Origin: Kappaphycus alvarezii
Lineage: Eukaryota > Rhodophyta > Florideophyceae > Gigartinales > Solieriaceae
Assembly (NCBI GenBank): GCA_002205965.3
Contig: NADL03000039.1
Span: 496,001 to 560,000, forward strand
Direction: 5' to 3'
DNA length: 64,000 bases
Shown: positions 20,261-31,854 of the stretch, piece by piece
Layout: each line of letters begins with the position of its first letter
How positions within the stretch are numbered: the first letter of the stretch is position 1
Notes under the pieces: generated by a model
The model's database searches: none
Told to the model about the DNA's origin: nothing
Seen by the model: the letters and a program-made list of their open reading frames with translations, nothing else
Position numbers and translations under genes: made by a program

Positions 20261-22520
20261 GTGAGGATCAAGAAGAGGACAAGCGCCAAATTTGAGAAAT
20301 TCAAGAAAACATTACAGACCCTTCCAGCCTCCGCCTCAATGAAAATATACGATATGTTAACATCTTCCAAAGTAATTGCATGGAACGTTTCAGATATAAG
20401 ACAAGCAAGTGTACCGGTCACTCACTCATTTGAACTTACCGAAACTCAACCAATTTACCACAGGCCTAGACGTCAACCGCCGAAATATGACCAATTTACC
20501 TCAGAGAATGTTACAAGTATGCTGGAAAATGATATGATTCGACCAGTTTCATCCCCATGGTCATTTACGGTTGTGATAGCACCAAAGAAGGATAGGAAAC
20601 TTCGCTTTTGCGTCAATTACCGACAGCTGAACCAGAGAATGGTACCCGATCGATCTCCGATTCCAAATATGGAGTAAACATTCGAAGACTTGAAGGACTG
20701 GAGATACTTCACCTCAATTGATCTTTACACTGGCTATTGGCAGATTCCATTGGATGACAAATGTGAGGAAAAAACAACTTTTACCAGCAAAGCCGATACA
20801 TTCAGGTTCGAAGTGATGCCTTTTGGTCTCATGAGTGCACCAGCTACATTCCAAAGGATGATGAACGAAGTTTTAAAAGGACTTCTATTCGCAAGAGTCT
20901 ATATCGATGATGTGTTAATATTCTCAAAAACCTTGGATCAGCACATATCGGATGTCAATTCAGTAGTGGAGAGAATAGCGGCATACAGCCTGAAAATTAA
21001 GTTCAGCAAATGCTTCTTTGCGAAAACATCTATCCAATTGTTCGGTTATATCGTCGATCAAGAGGGAATTAAAGTGGATCCAGAGAAAACGAGAAAATCA
21101 AGTGTGCACCAAGACCCGCCTCAAATACGGAGGTTCGAATCTTCTTAGGACTGGCCTCATATTGCAGAAGAGTTATCAAAAATTTCGCCAAGACTGCAGC
21201 ACCGTTGCATGACAGCACTACGAAGAACGGAAAATTTTACTGGAACAAGGAAATGGAAACTGCATTTGAGGAGCTTAAAGATAAGCTATGTGTCTCCCCA
21301 GTGCTCATGTATCCAGATTTCAAGAGACCATTTGTTGTGGAGACAGATGCCTCAGAACGGTCTTTTGGTGCCGTTTTGTCCCAAAAAGATGAAAACGGAA
21401 GACTACACCCTGTCCAATTCGCAACTCGCACTCTGAATGATGCGGAAAGTAGATACTCATTCTGCGAAAAATAAGCTCTCGCTGTTGTCTTCACACTGAA
21501 AAAGTTTTGCGTGTACCTTTTATCACTCGAGAAATTTGTCTTGATATATGATCACCAGGCACCAGAAACAAAAGGCTTTTACATTGTAGAATGGGAAACT
21601 CCTTCGACACACTAAAAACGGTCCTCGACTAGTGGCCCCTATGAAAGAAAGAATGAAGATCCTGCGGACTTTTCATGATGAGTTAGGGCATTGGAATCTC
21701 GAAACAACCAAAACAATCATTACGGAGAGATTAGGGTGGCCCAGATATTCGTGGGGACGTCTAAAATTTCGTGAAAAGCTGCGACAACTGTTAAAAATTC
21801 ACTCCGATGCGAAAGTATAAGGCAACTCTAAGCTTTCCAGTTTCCGATCTTTTTGAAACATTCTCAATTGACTTTGCCGGCCCATTCAAGGAAACCTCTT
21901 CCGGAAACAAGTATCCCCTTATAGGGGTGGAACATCTTACTGGATGGCCAATAGCAGTTGCAGTTGAGGAGGCCAATGCTGAAGTTGTCCTGAGATTTAT
22001 CGAAAAAGAAATAACTGAACCGTTTGGTCTTCCAAAAAGGATCATCTCAGATGACGCCCTTTGTTTTACTGCAATTTCACTGCTTCGTTTCTTGAAGAAA
22101 AAGGTATTCAGCTAAAGACAGTTCTCCCATACGCTTCTTTGTCCAACGGGAAAGCGGAGAGGATGGTTGGAACCATCAAACGAGCAATATCGAAAACTAT
22201 GTCGGAGAATGAAATCCAGTGAAAAGATGCCTTACTAAAAGTGTCACACGGCTTTCGCCGAAGAAGAGGAAGAAGTGGACGGTCACTGTTCGAGCTAATG
22301 TACGGAAGGGCTCCTAGAATGTTACAGAGAGACATGGAAACAAATATTATCGATGAAGAACGTAGAGAAGTCGAAATACTGGCCATCGAAGGCTGGAGAT
22401 CACACCGCGCGCTAACAAAGACAAGACATAAAGATGAAGAGCCTCCAGTCCAAATGTTTTCAGTCGGCCCTAAAGTACTTGTAGCACACGGAAAGTACAT
22501 GCAACAGGCTGTAAAGTAAC
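20261..22520 (+). pseudogene. gypsy-3 RT, RNase H and integrase
   Basis: RT entry (RQASVPVTHSFEL) is in the same frame as the preceding linker, showing that gag-pro-pol was one frame. The palm has LYTGYWQIPL, FGLMSAPATFQ and ARVYIDDVLIF. RNase H has VVETDASERSFGA. Integrase keeps FSIDFAGPF and IISDDALCF, but the zinc region is disrupted (the second cysteine pair is lost). Multiple stops. Confidence 0.85.
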
Positions 22521-22729
22521 CGGCCTTCCAAAAAAAGTACTCGAACCCTTTCATCGTCACGGAGGAAAGACACCCACACTATAAGCTCTGTTCAAGCTCA
22601 GGGAAGAGATCAAAGAGGGCCATCCATGCACTCGTCTGGTCCCTTACCATCCGAGGCCTGAAGAATTACTCCTCACACAGGATTTTGCGCACGCGCACGG
22701 GGCATACTCATCTTTAACTATAGAATAAT

Positions 22730-23800
22730 TCCTATGGGAGGAGAAAGGGACTGGGAATGGATCATATCGAGTACGCGGGACTACTACGAACTCCACGTAA
22801 TCATCCATTTCTACATTGATATATGCCTATGTTTTCGTACGTTAAACGGACCATTGCTACCTCAAAAAGAGTTCCGACTATTAATAAGAGTCCTATTTTC
22901 ATTCCAACACGGAAGTTTCACGGAAGCAGGTCCAGAGTTTGTGGAAGTAACATATCATTACTCTATAGGAAGGTATGGAATGGTAGCTATCGGAGACTTG
23001 TCGCAAACGTATCTGAACATTGTCCGTCTATTTACGTATTTCTCAAGAACAAACAAGATGTGCGACTGAGAGGTTACGACTTAACCCCTGATATGGAATA
23101 TCGACTGGTCCCATATTCTTTATGGGACCTTTATGGTTCCCCGCCACAAATTGGGAACATTGAGGGTGGCCAAGATCCTCCCGAAGCAGTGATGGTGACC
23201 GGAGGAGGACCTTTGGGAGAAAATAACCCGCCCAGAAGAGGTTCTGGTCGTCCCCAAGAGGACCTCGTGCAGGTCCCAGTACGTCAGGAACTGGTCGGGG
23301 CCATTAATCGCTACAGCCGGCCACAACTTCATCTCTAGCCCTCCTTCACAACTATGCACAGCATACAGTTGGTAGAAGAAGATTACCTTTTTGGTTGCGC
23401 AATATCTCCGAGGACGCGAACGATGCGAAGCTCATTTCTTATTTCATGATAAGCATCTGTTTATGTTTTCGGGCGCTACATGGAACGCACTTATCTTACG
23501 AAGAGTCGTTCTTGATGATGCTTGTCTTCTTTTCTTATCAGCATCCATTCCTCCGGCATCTTCTAGAAGAGTTTGCATATCATATATATTTTCTCACTCT
23601 TGGAAGATTCGCAAGAATCACGGAAGAAGAATTTATTCAACCCCACCTCGATGTCATCAAACCAATATATGAGGCTATGCTACAAAGTGAGGTACCGGTA
23701 ATGCAAACTTACATTTCGGAGCACATATTGGTAATCAGTTGCATCCGTACCCGTTTGAAAGACCTTACATTTTATCAATAAGACAGCGAACGCTAACGGA
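22730..23800 (+). pseudogene. gypsy-3 post-integrase domains X1 and X2
   Basis: X1 (about 22,785-23,130) begins YYELHVIIHFY and contains ICLCFRTLNGPLLP; X2 (23,395-23,781) contains ICLCFRALHGTHLS. Both correspond to RetroA 48,186-48,550 and 48,806-49,234. The frame moves by -1 between them at ctttttgg, as in RetroA. X1 itself has one frame change near 23,040. Confidence 0.7.
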
Positions 23801-23855
23801 AACAGAAGAAGAACAATAGAGACGATCCGGGGCGTTCGTCTTGAGCGGGAGGGCG

Positions 23856-24335
23856 TGATATGCGCAAATTTGCACACGAAAAAAATCTAGAAGAGGACTA
23901 TAATTGTATACAGTACCGGAATTGGAAGTCGGTTTGACCATTTGCCATCACGACCAAAGCATTGAGTGAACGATGGCCTCGAGATGACTTGGTGATGGTG
24001 AGGGAAGGCGAAGGTTGGTCATATTGATGGCAAAAAGAAGGGGTGAGCTGATGGGTTAGTTCATGGCGGCGGGTTGCCTCAACGACGTTGATTCCGAACT
24101 TTAAATGCTGTGAAGTCTTCGAAAAGCATGAGGACCTTGGACTTGTATAGACATGTCATCTATTAATGCCACCGTGTCTTAAAATAAGAATAATCAACCT
24201 ATGATTTTGTCACACTGATCCAAACTAAAAATATCTTGCATATTCCGAAGCTGTAAAAATGTCTTGCAAATTACGATACTGTATCGAAAATTGGCCCTCT
24301 TCTAATTTTTTTGTGTGCAAATTTTCCACACATCA
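23856..24335. mobile_element. Terminal-inverted-repeat element (MITE-like), 480 bp
   Basis: The ends form an imperfect 43-bp inverted repeat: left TGATATGCGCAAATTTGCAC..., right (complemented) TGATGTGTGGAAAATTTGCA..., continuing through an A-run and AGAAGAGG on both sides. There is no coding capacity. It starts exactly after the gypsy-3 purine tract, where a 3' LTR should begin with TGATAT, and ends at LINE-1 sequence. It is either a MITE that replaced the LTR or an unusual LTR. No clear target duplication. Confidence 0.5.
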
Positions 24336-25253
24336 CCGTCGTCGCCCAAGGCGCGATACATATCAATCCTGACGGGGGGAGGAGTATTCGTTTTGGTTGC
24401 AGTAAGTGCAGTTATGATGATTTTTCTCGCGCTCTGCGAGTGTTGCTGCAGTACTTGCGGTAACCGTACTTGGCGAAATGTGGCGGCGTGCAGAGTGGTG
24501 GGCAACAGTAACGTGACGGCGATATCGGTACTGTGAAGCCCGTATGCAGCAGGTATGTAAATGTCCATTCGTAGCGCGGGGGACTCCGAATGCCCAGATG
24601 AGTTGGGAACCTGGTAGAGGAGCGGATGCTCGACGAGGGCGACGATCCCAACTTCCTTGCAGTAGCGGGCAAGAACGTCGCGGAGGATGTGATGACGACG
24701 AGTCATTCCGTCTTCGTATTTGCAGTCAACGCGTGTTGACCACTTGGATCTAAGGCGGGTGCAGTGTAGGCCGAGCGGCGGAGCAGACCGGACAGCGAGT
24801 AGATCCATGGAATAGCAAGATGCCCATTCGTAGAGTCAGAGCGTATATCCAAGTAGGAGAGGACATGTACGTACCGCGGTGGGGGTGAGGAAGGGAATAA
24901 AAACCGATGAGCCGAACTTTTTGTACATAGAGAGGAGCCATGCTCTGTTGCGGGCTGCCGTGGACGATAACAACCTATCAGACCTCGATAGCATGAGTTC
25001 AGTTGTGATCGCAGACTGAAGCCTTCCGCTGGGGACCGGCGATGAGCAACGCTCGAAAAGAACCGTAGCTGTAAGCGATGAAGACAGCAGCGGATGGCGG
25101 GAGGATAAGAGCAAAATGGTAAACCGAGTGATCTCTTACAAGTAGTGGTCCTGAGAAAAAATGAACAGGTCGGCGATAAGTCCAAAGAATCAATTACAGA
25201 TGCTGTGTATGCAGCCTCGGTAATGTCTGAAGTTTGCAGGAGACCTATATCCT
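24336..25253 (-). mobile_element. LINE-1 fragment (endonuclease region)
   Basis: Colinear with 4,400-5,300 (minus strand): the same RLE-region motifs, including MTRRHHILRDVLARYCKEVG and RMDIYIPAAYG. The 3' tail is missing, cut at the inverted-repeat element, and the 5' side stops at the copia LTR. It is more similar to the short copies (agagcgcgag) than to the long LINE-1. One extra base or loss near 24,778 shifts the frame. Confidence 0.85.
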
Positions 25254-25577
25254 AATATATAGGATGAAATAAAGGGTGATCGTATGATTTGGTTGCCTTC
25301 GAAGTAGGTTGTTTTTTGTTGTTGTTGTTCTAGACCGATCATAATTCTCAGTTCCTAGTCCTTTCGACTCCCTTAAAAAGCAGAACTTTCTCAATTACAA
25401 CCAACTCAAATTAACTATCTACTTTGAATCTGCTGGAACTGTTCTTTCTAATTCTAATTGGAGCAGAAACTGTCTATTAATTACAGGTCTCAGGTCTCAG
25501 GTGAATTAGGAATGTCAACAGAATTGGCTGAGTCTTAATTTCAAGTCTTAGATGAATTAGAAATGTCTATTTCAACA
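25254..25577 (-). repeat. copia 3' LTR
   Basis: About 324 bp, roughly 84 percent identical to the copia 5' LTR (37,517-37,832). Its minus-strand start TGTTGAAATAG is directly preceded by a purine tract (CCGAGGGGGAG; plus-strand ctccccctcgg at 25,578-25,588), so this is a 3' LTR. The left flank is LINE-1 sequence, and the flanks do not match those of the 5' LTR. Confidence 0.8.
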
Positions 25578-25727
25578 CTCCCCCTCGGATTCAACCCAAT
25601 TAACACAACTCAGGATACACTCATCTTCTCCTTGAACTTCCAATGCTTGACTGAAGGCAACAAATTGTTCATCACATCAGCGACCATCTCACTTGTAGGG
25701 ATGTATTCCAACGTGACTGTACCTTCT

Positions 25728-26155
25728 TCAATGTGGTGGCTTTAAAAAGTGATATTTGAATTCGATATGCTTTAATCGCTCGTTGACTACCTCCTTTGTC
25801 GCGATCTTGATAGAAGCCTGGCTGTCAGCACGCACTTTGATCGATATAAAAGTGTTACCCTTCATTCCGAAACCTACGGATAGGCGGCACAACCAAATAT
25901 CCTCGCGAACTGCATAGCTCATCGAAATGTACTCAGCCTCAACCGCAGACTGCGCGAACACTGTCTACTTCTTGCTACGCCATGAAAAAAATCCGCCAAA
26001 GTTAAAAAAGTTGTACCCCCTTGTCTATTTACTCGTTTCCCTGTCGCCTGCGAAGTCAGCGTCAGAATAGCCATGTAAAGTGGCACCATCACCACGGAAT
26101 AAGATACGTGATTACGTGTCCTCTTCAAGTAACGTAAGAAGTGCTTAGCAGCGTG
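25728..26155 (-). pseudogene. copia RNase H region
   Basis: Minus-strand frames give KHFLRYLKRTRNH, then (in another frame) SAVEAEYISMSYAVREDIWL and a C-terminus with ERLKHIEFKYHFL. These are the hallmark of copia RNase H (A.AEYIA...A..E..WL, and H.I....H.IR). It lies just upstream of the 3' LTR, as expected, but abuts LINE-2 at about 26,155, so its connection to RT is broken. Confidence 0.85.
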
Positions 26156-27948
26156 ACAGTGACAGCGATCCGCTGAGCGGGTCTCCTTGCTGAGTACCCA
26201 CAACACTCCGTATAGTCTCGAATCCCGTCCAGAGAAACGCTGGATCGTTGTTGTAGCAATACAGTACCCAAGGGAGCAACTGGGGAAAGAGGTTCCGGAC
26301 TGCGTTAAAAAAGGAAGCACGTCTGCACAGGTTGAACGCATTCTTCAGGTCGACCGACAAGAGCGCATATTCAGAGCGTGTACCGAACTTGTTCAGGATG
26401 CGTCGAACACCGTGAACTACTGCATCTGTTCCCGACTTTGTGGCGATACTAACCTGAAGAGGCTGGAAGTAGGTGGAGGCCTTTTCATTGACCCGAGTAG
26501 CAAGGCAGCTACTAACTAACCGTCGCAAAGTCTCTCCCACTGCAATGGGGCCCGGAGTCATGTCTTTCTTCGCAAGTGGTGTGAGTGGGGCTCCAGCAAT
26601 CCACGGGGCGAGGGCAGTAGGAGCTTTTCCGGGAGCCAGGACGTTCAGAAGTTCTGTTAATGAATCCAAGAATTTCCCCTGCGAGGAAGATGTGGGTGTC
26701 CGTAGAAGCTCTTCGACGTGAGAGGGGCGAGTCCGGATCCTCCCGGGGCTGAACCGGGTTTGAAAGAGCAAACTGCCCGCAAAAACTCATCCTTTGTGAT
26801 CGCTGAGATATCGGGGGTGCGGAAGGCGGTTCAAAGTGTTCCTCATCCTCCCGGGAGGATTGAGGATGTTTAGCTCGGAGGGCGTCAGACACCGATTTAG
26901 TGGCCGGTAACACCCCTAGAGATCCTAATGCCTGTGCAGCTTTCCCATATGCTCCTTCGCGGGCGAGTCTCATGGCACGACGGGTGTTGGCCTGTTTCTG
27001 TTCCTGGGGCGTTAAAGTTCGTTTTGTTCGGGAGGTCGCTTGTTGAAGTGCGTTCTGCCATAACGTTTGGAACTGTCCTGTATTCCACAATTCGAGCCGT
27101 TCTCTGATTAAGTCACTGGTTGATTGGACTTGCGTTTCGACGTTCGAACCGGTAGTACCTGAGGAAGGTGAAGTATTGGAAAGCATCACTGAAGGGAAAA
27201 GAAAAACTTTAGAGAGATTCTCTTCCGCATCATTATGTCCGTGTGCACAAGCCCACGCTGCGTCATGCATGGCGACCGACAGGGAGTCACTCAGTGCTGA
27301 TCGGAATCTTGTAGGTATATGAGACAACACAGGAATGTGGGTCGTAAAGATGTCCTCATGGCGGGGCAGGGGTTGTGCGTGGAGCGGAGCATGCCCTGGT
27401 GAGGGTTGCTGATCTGACGCGTGTCCAGTCGTGTGTGCGGGTCGCGGCGGTTGATCGTCGGCGATCGGGCGTGGGACCGGGACCGAAGACTGGCGGGGTT
27501 CATCCGCCTGCAACTGCGACTTGTGCAACGGAGCGTACTGCCTTGGCCTTGTGTCTACGGTACACTGAGGGCAGTGGACGTACGAGAAGGAGTACAGTCC
27601 TTGCGGATCCGGACCGTTTACTTTGGAGCCGAGGTATTTGTGATGACAGGCACAGTACCAGTATCCGATTTGAGCTAGACTTTTCTGCAATTTGTGGATC
27701 TCATGGCAGCGGGGCGGACCGTGTCGGGATTGTGGCGTGTGCGTCGTGCGCAGATGGGCCAGCAAGTTTGCGGCAGTCTGGAGTTGCGGCTGGGGCCTGC
27801 TGCAGAGGATACATTGACCGGGAGTAGGTAGTTCCCGGGTGGTTTGGGGCCTTTTCAAGTTGCGTGTTGAGAGCCAGTAAATGCCGTTGTCACTCGAAGG
27901 CCGATGTTCGAGAGTAAAAGTATTCTTCTTGCCTACGGCCTGTGCCAT
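26156..27948 (-). mobile_element. LINE-2: 5' part of a second non-LTR element
   Basis: From an ATG at 27,948 the minus strand encodes a long N-terminal region with a C2H2-type finger (CILCSRPQPQ...HLRTTH), proline-rich and helical parts, then RT: VGETLRRLVSSCL, SGTDAVVHGVRRI, motif A (LSVDLKNAFN) and motif B start (GTQQGDPLS), where it ends at copia sequence. The frame shifts once near 26,750. An N-terminal C2H2 finger suits R2/NeSL-type LINEs. It differs clearly from LINE-1 and lacks its 3' half. Confidence 0.8.
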
Positions 27949-28082
27949 GATGCTGTAAGCGCGAACAGTCCACTAGTGACAATTTTCCAATCCCCTGAGG
28001 TCCTAGAACAGTGCACCCTACTAAGCGATTGGACTTACTACTGTACAGTACTGTACAGTGTGCCAATCCTCGGGACTTCCTG

Positions 28083-28409
28083 ACACTCGCAGAGCGCGAG
28101 AAACATCGTCATTACGGCACTTACTGCAACCGAAACGATATCCTCCTCTCCCCCGTCGGGATTGATATCTATGGCGCCTTGGGCGACGACGGTAAGGCTT
28201 TTTTTCCGCCGCCTTGCTTCCTTCGCTGCTTCTCGTCGCGGTTCCTCCCTCAACAGGAGCTCCGCGACTTCGTTACCCGTTTTGCATTTAGTCTCCAAAT
28301 AATGCAGGCGCGACAAGTTTCTACCGCCGCCCGCATCCGTAGTTAATTTATAAATACCCTCCGCACGCCTCTGTGCGACATTGTATGACAAATAAAGATC
28401 TACCACCAA
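28083..28409 (+). mobile_element. Second 5'-truncated LINE-1 insertion
   Basis: 327 bp of LINE-1 3' end on the plus strand, from acactcgcagagcgcgag to aagatctaccacca. Probable target duplication ttcctg (28,077-28,082 and 28,410-28,415). Nearly identical in sequence to 9,721-10,063 and broken at the same stem-loop (28,086-28,100). To its left lies a short palindromic run (actgtacagtactgtacagt, 28,040-28,059). Confidence 0.8.
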
Positions 28410-28415
28410 TTCCTG

Positions 28416-28672
28416 TCCTGTACGGTCGGTATGCACTTCAGACCTCTTGTTCAAAACTGTAATTGTGACCCGTGCTTCACTGTCAGTTGGTGCGGCGATG
28501 CAATCAATGCGGTGCTGCGGATATTGACCGTTCAGAAATTTGAAATTTTGTCCTCGTCAGCGGAGGCCACGGGAGCCTGCGGGATAGTCGATGGTCGTTG
28601 CGATGAAGAAAGCGCGGTCGGGATGTCGATGTTCCAATCGATCGCCTTGGCAACGAGAAGCAGGGGGGAACA
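28416..28672. other. Unassigned tract after gypsy-2 integrase
   Basis: Between the integrase stop and the short LINE copy I see no recognisable domain; it may be the shifted integrase C-terminus. Confidence 0.4.
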
Positions 28673-30445
28673 TTATTGATTCTTAAAGTGAGGGCCCTGA
28701 TCTGAGACCCAATTCTGACTGACGTCGAACAAAGAAAACCACTTGATCAAACAGGAGGCAGCTGAGGCAGCATCAGCAGCGAGGGTAGGTAGTAACATAA
28801 TGAATGAAGAATGATCATCTTTGATGATTAATGTGTACGCAGGGCCCTCCTCACTCGGTCCCGTGTAAAGAAAGTCGAAATGAATAAGTTCATTAGGTTT
28901 GTCCGAGTGCAAAGCATGGCCCATGGGACGAGGAACGCGCTGGCCACCAACAGTAGACAGGCAATGCAAACATGTGTTGCAGAAAAAAGAAATGTCTGTC
29001 TTCATGGATTGCCAAAAGAAGTTGTCCGGGATGTTCTTAAAAGAAGCATCCGCTCCGCGATGTCCACCACGACCGCAGTGTTCTATAATGCATATGCGTA
29101 GCTGCAAGTTAGTAGCTCCTGTAGGTATCCACACAGCACCATGATCGTTGACATGAAGGCCATGATCATTGACAGATGATGGTGGGACATCAGCTGATGC
29201 GGGAGTACTGGAGGCGATAGCTGCCTTTTGTGCCTCGAGTAGATCGTGATGGGTTGGCCATCGGAAATCTGGATCTAGTTCGGGCGCGATAGGTGCTGTA
29301 AACAGAGCGGACAGCCTCGGTGCGTTTCTTTGAAATTCGGAGGCCCCCCAGCGGGAAAGCAAGTCCGCCCATACATTGTCATCACCAGCGATATGAACGA
29401 TAGTGTAGCGGAAGGCCGCAAGTCTCATGGCCCAACGCTCAATTCGGTTTGACGAATGCTTTGCCAGATTGGGACGAGTAGCAGCTGGATCGGATATGTA
29501 GGATAGGTTCTTGTGTTCCGTGAACATCCAGAATCCAGTCGGAGTGTGGAGAATGTAGTCCAGTCTGGTGACGGACTCAACGATTGCAAAAGCCTCTTTG
29601 TCAGCAGTAGACCAACGAAGAGAGCTGCGTCTGAAAGAACCAGATAGAAATGATAGAGGCTCGTGCTGTTGGTCTGCGCAGGGAAGGTCCTTGTCTACTG
29701 GCGGAATCTGAGTCAAAACGCCGGACCAATGCTTCTCGGAGGCATCCGTAAACAGACAGAGTAGCTTATTTGGATCTGGATGAGAAAGTGTTGCGGCATC
29801 ATGTAGAGCTTGCTTCATATTGAGAAAGGCTTTTCTGTGTTCATCTGACCAAGAAGTGGATGATAGCATAATCCGGGATGTAGCTGCCTTAGTACGCTTA
29901 CCCACGGCTGCGTAGAATTCCTCAAGAATTTCCGACAAAGGTGCTATTTTGGTTGTAAACTCAGGAACAGCGGAGCGCATCCAGTTGGCTGCACACACAA
30001 ACTGCTGGAGCTCAGCGCCATTGATGGGTTCCTGGATACCTAGGATGGCGGAAAGTCTCTTTGGGTCCAGTCGAATCCCTTCAGCCGAAATGAGCCGCCC
30101 GCACCAGTTGACTTGAGGTAGGAAGAGGTGGCATTTCTTTGAGTGTAACTTAAAGATATCTTCACAGCATAGGCTGAAGAACTTGCGAAGGATCGAGAGG
30201 AGTTGTGTAACATCCCTTGCATGAACAAGTATATCATCAAGCCAGCGCAACAGTGAATTAAGCAGTGTACTATCACAAACCGTTGATAGCGTGCTCTGAA
30301 GATAGGCGACTGCATTGCATTGACCATGGAGGACGCTTGTTGGAGTGTACACCCATCTGGGCAAATAAAGCTTTGACATTCTTGAGACGGTTCTGATAAG
30401 AGAAGTTGCCAATAACCGTGACATAAGTCCAGTGTAGCAAAGCAC
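28673..30445 (-). pseudogene. gypsy-2 RT palm, RNase H and integrase N-part
   Basis: RT catalytic motif LRWLDDILVHA; RNase H LFTDASEKHWSGVL, LSFLSGSFRRSS, TADKEAFAIVES; integrase zinc region with CNTCLHC and core FDFLYTG plus VSDQGPHF. It stops at a TGA at 28,673 before the catalytic glutamate would appear. Beyond it (28,416-28,672) no integrase end was recognised. Confidence 0.8.
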
Positions 30446-31791
30446 TTGTCCCCTGCAAGCTCGTGCATGACAGTTTCCAAATTAGGCATGGGCCAAATTG
30501 CTGGGACGGTCTGGGCATTTAGTGCCCTCAGATCGACAGTAAAGCGAAACTGTTCGGGTCCTGATTTGGGAATGATGAGGGGAGCCGAGGCCCACTCACT
30601 GTTCAGGTTACGATAGACAAGTCCAAAAGCTTCCATTTCAGCTACCTTTTTCCTCATGAAGGCTAACTGCGGGGAGGAGTAACGGCGAGCTTTAGCCCGC
30701 ACTGGGTTCGAATTCTGCTTAAGACGAATCACCATTGCAGGCACTGTGGCTGGTAGATCACTGCCCATCTTGTTACAAAATATGTTGGAGTACTTGCATA
30801 TGAGGAAACTAAGCTCCTCGTGATGTTCTGCGGGCAGACCTTCATCAATAGCTCTTTGCAACATCTGTGACAGGTCACTCTGTACATCAAATTCTATGTG
30901 GTCACCAGTTGCCGGCCCCTCGATATCTGACGCAGAATCCGGGTTGTCTCGATAGAAAACAGGATCCGGTTCTTGAGAACCGCTGCTCACCGACTCATTG
31001 CTGCTACCCAGTAAAAGTCTAGATAGACTACCAGGCCTCAAAGGTGCACAATCTGGCTCGTTGTTGTAGATTGCTGGGGAGAAACCGATGTGGGAAAAAT
31101 CCGTGTCGCGGAATGTTGCTCGAACAGACGACAAATGTCTATCGAGATCAAATCCGAGGCTCTGCAGGATAGGGCGCGATAGCAAAACCTCATCCATGTG
31201 CTCATCGAACACGAGGTACTCGACATTGCTCAGGCGCAACGGTCCTGCCAGAGTTTCCAAAGTGATGGAAATACGGGCTTTCCGTTTTGATTCAACAGTG
31301 CGAGCTTCCGAAGTGAAGGACGCTGACATGGCCAGTTCCATTCTAACAGGTGTTTTGAGTGGAAGTATCTGCACAAAAACTCCGTGTTCAGCGCATTTAT
31401 CCAGATGTTCGGCACTCAACGCAGCATGGTCGGCACCGTAATCACCATTCACAACGACACGAACACAGTCAGCGAGTGTAGTTTTAATACGGCCATTGTC
31501 CAAGCCAGGAATGGCGAGCTGGCTCAGGTTTCCATTGGTCCCTCGCTTAGCTTTGAAATGCGCTTGAAGCAGCTCTCTCGCCTTGGCTTTGTCTGTCTTT
31601 GGACAATTTTTCATGAGGTGATATCCATCACACTCTTCAGTGTTTAGGCATCGGGGCAGATCGCTATTCTGGCTACCTTCCTTACGATTGCCATCGGAGC
31701 GATGAGAATCATGGGAATCATTGGTCTCGGAACTAGCCTCATGTGTTTCGTCCTCCTTTCCGTTCCCAGCAGTCCCTTTTTCATCTTGCAA
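30400..31791 (-). pseudogene. gypsy-2 nucleocapsid, protease and RT start
   Basis: Contains a variant knuckle, an aspartic-protease-like domain in which the active-site triplet reads DYG (VNGDYGADHAALS) instead of D-[ST]-G, the second protease block (VLLSRPILQSLGF), and RT fingers (RFTVDLRALNAQT, TLDLCHGYWQLLL). The frame shifts inside RT near 30,400. The DYG codon lies at about 31,436-31,444. Confidence 0.75.
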
Positions 31792-31854
31792 CTTTGTTAC
31801 ACGTGCTGAACCCCCTTTGCGGAAGGATCCGATGCTCTTTGCATTACCAGACGG

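Larger units (their letters stand above)
17420..23855 (+). mobile_element. gypsy-3: degraded Ty3/gypsy element of the RetroA family
   Basis: A truncated 5' LTR (17,420-18,084) is followed by the same primer-site region as RetroA (TTTGGTACTCTTGTGG), gag, protease, RT with YIDD, RNase H, integrase, and the two post-integrase X domains, ending at a purine tract gagcgggagggcg (23,843-23,855). Many stops and shifts mark it as old: gag has stops at 18,246 and 18,358, and RT, RNase H and integrase are each broken. It is useful as an outgroup because several RetroA frame breaks are absent here. Confidence 0.9.

Noticed and set aside
23856..24335. Ordinary 3' LTR of gypsy-3
   Set aside because: It lacks the conserved R-U5 end (cgatttacccctatca) and its two ends are inverted repeats of each other.
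28040..28059. Palindromic actgtacagtactgtacagt as a functional site
   Set aside because: A single short occurrence next to a LINE insertion, with no partner or repeat elsewhere in the window.
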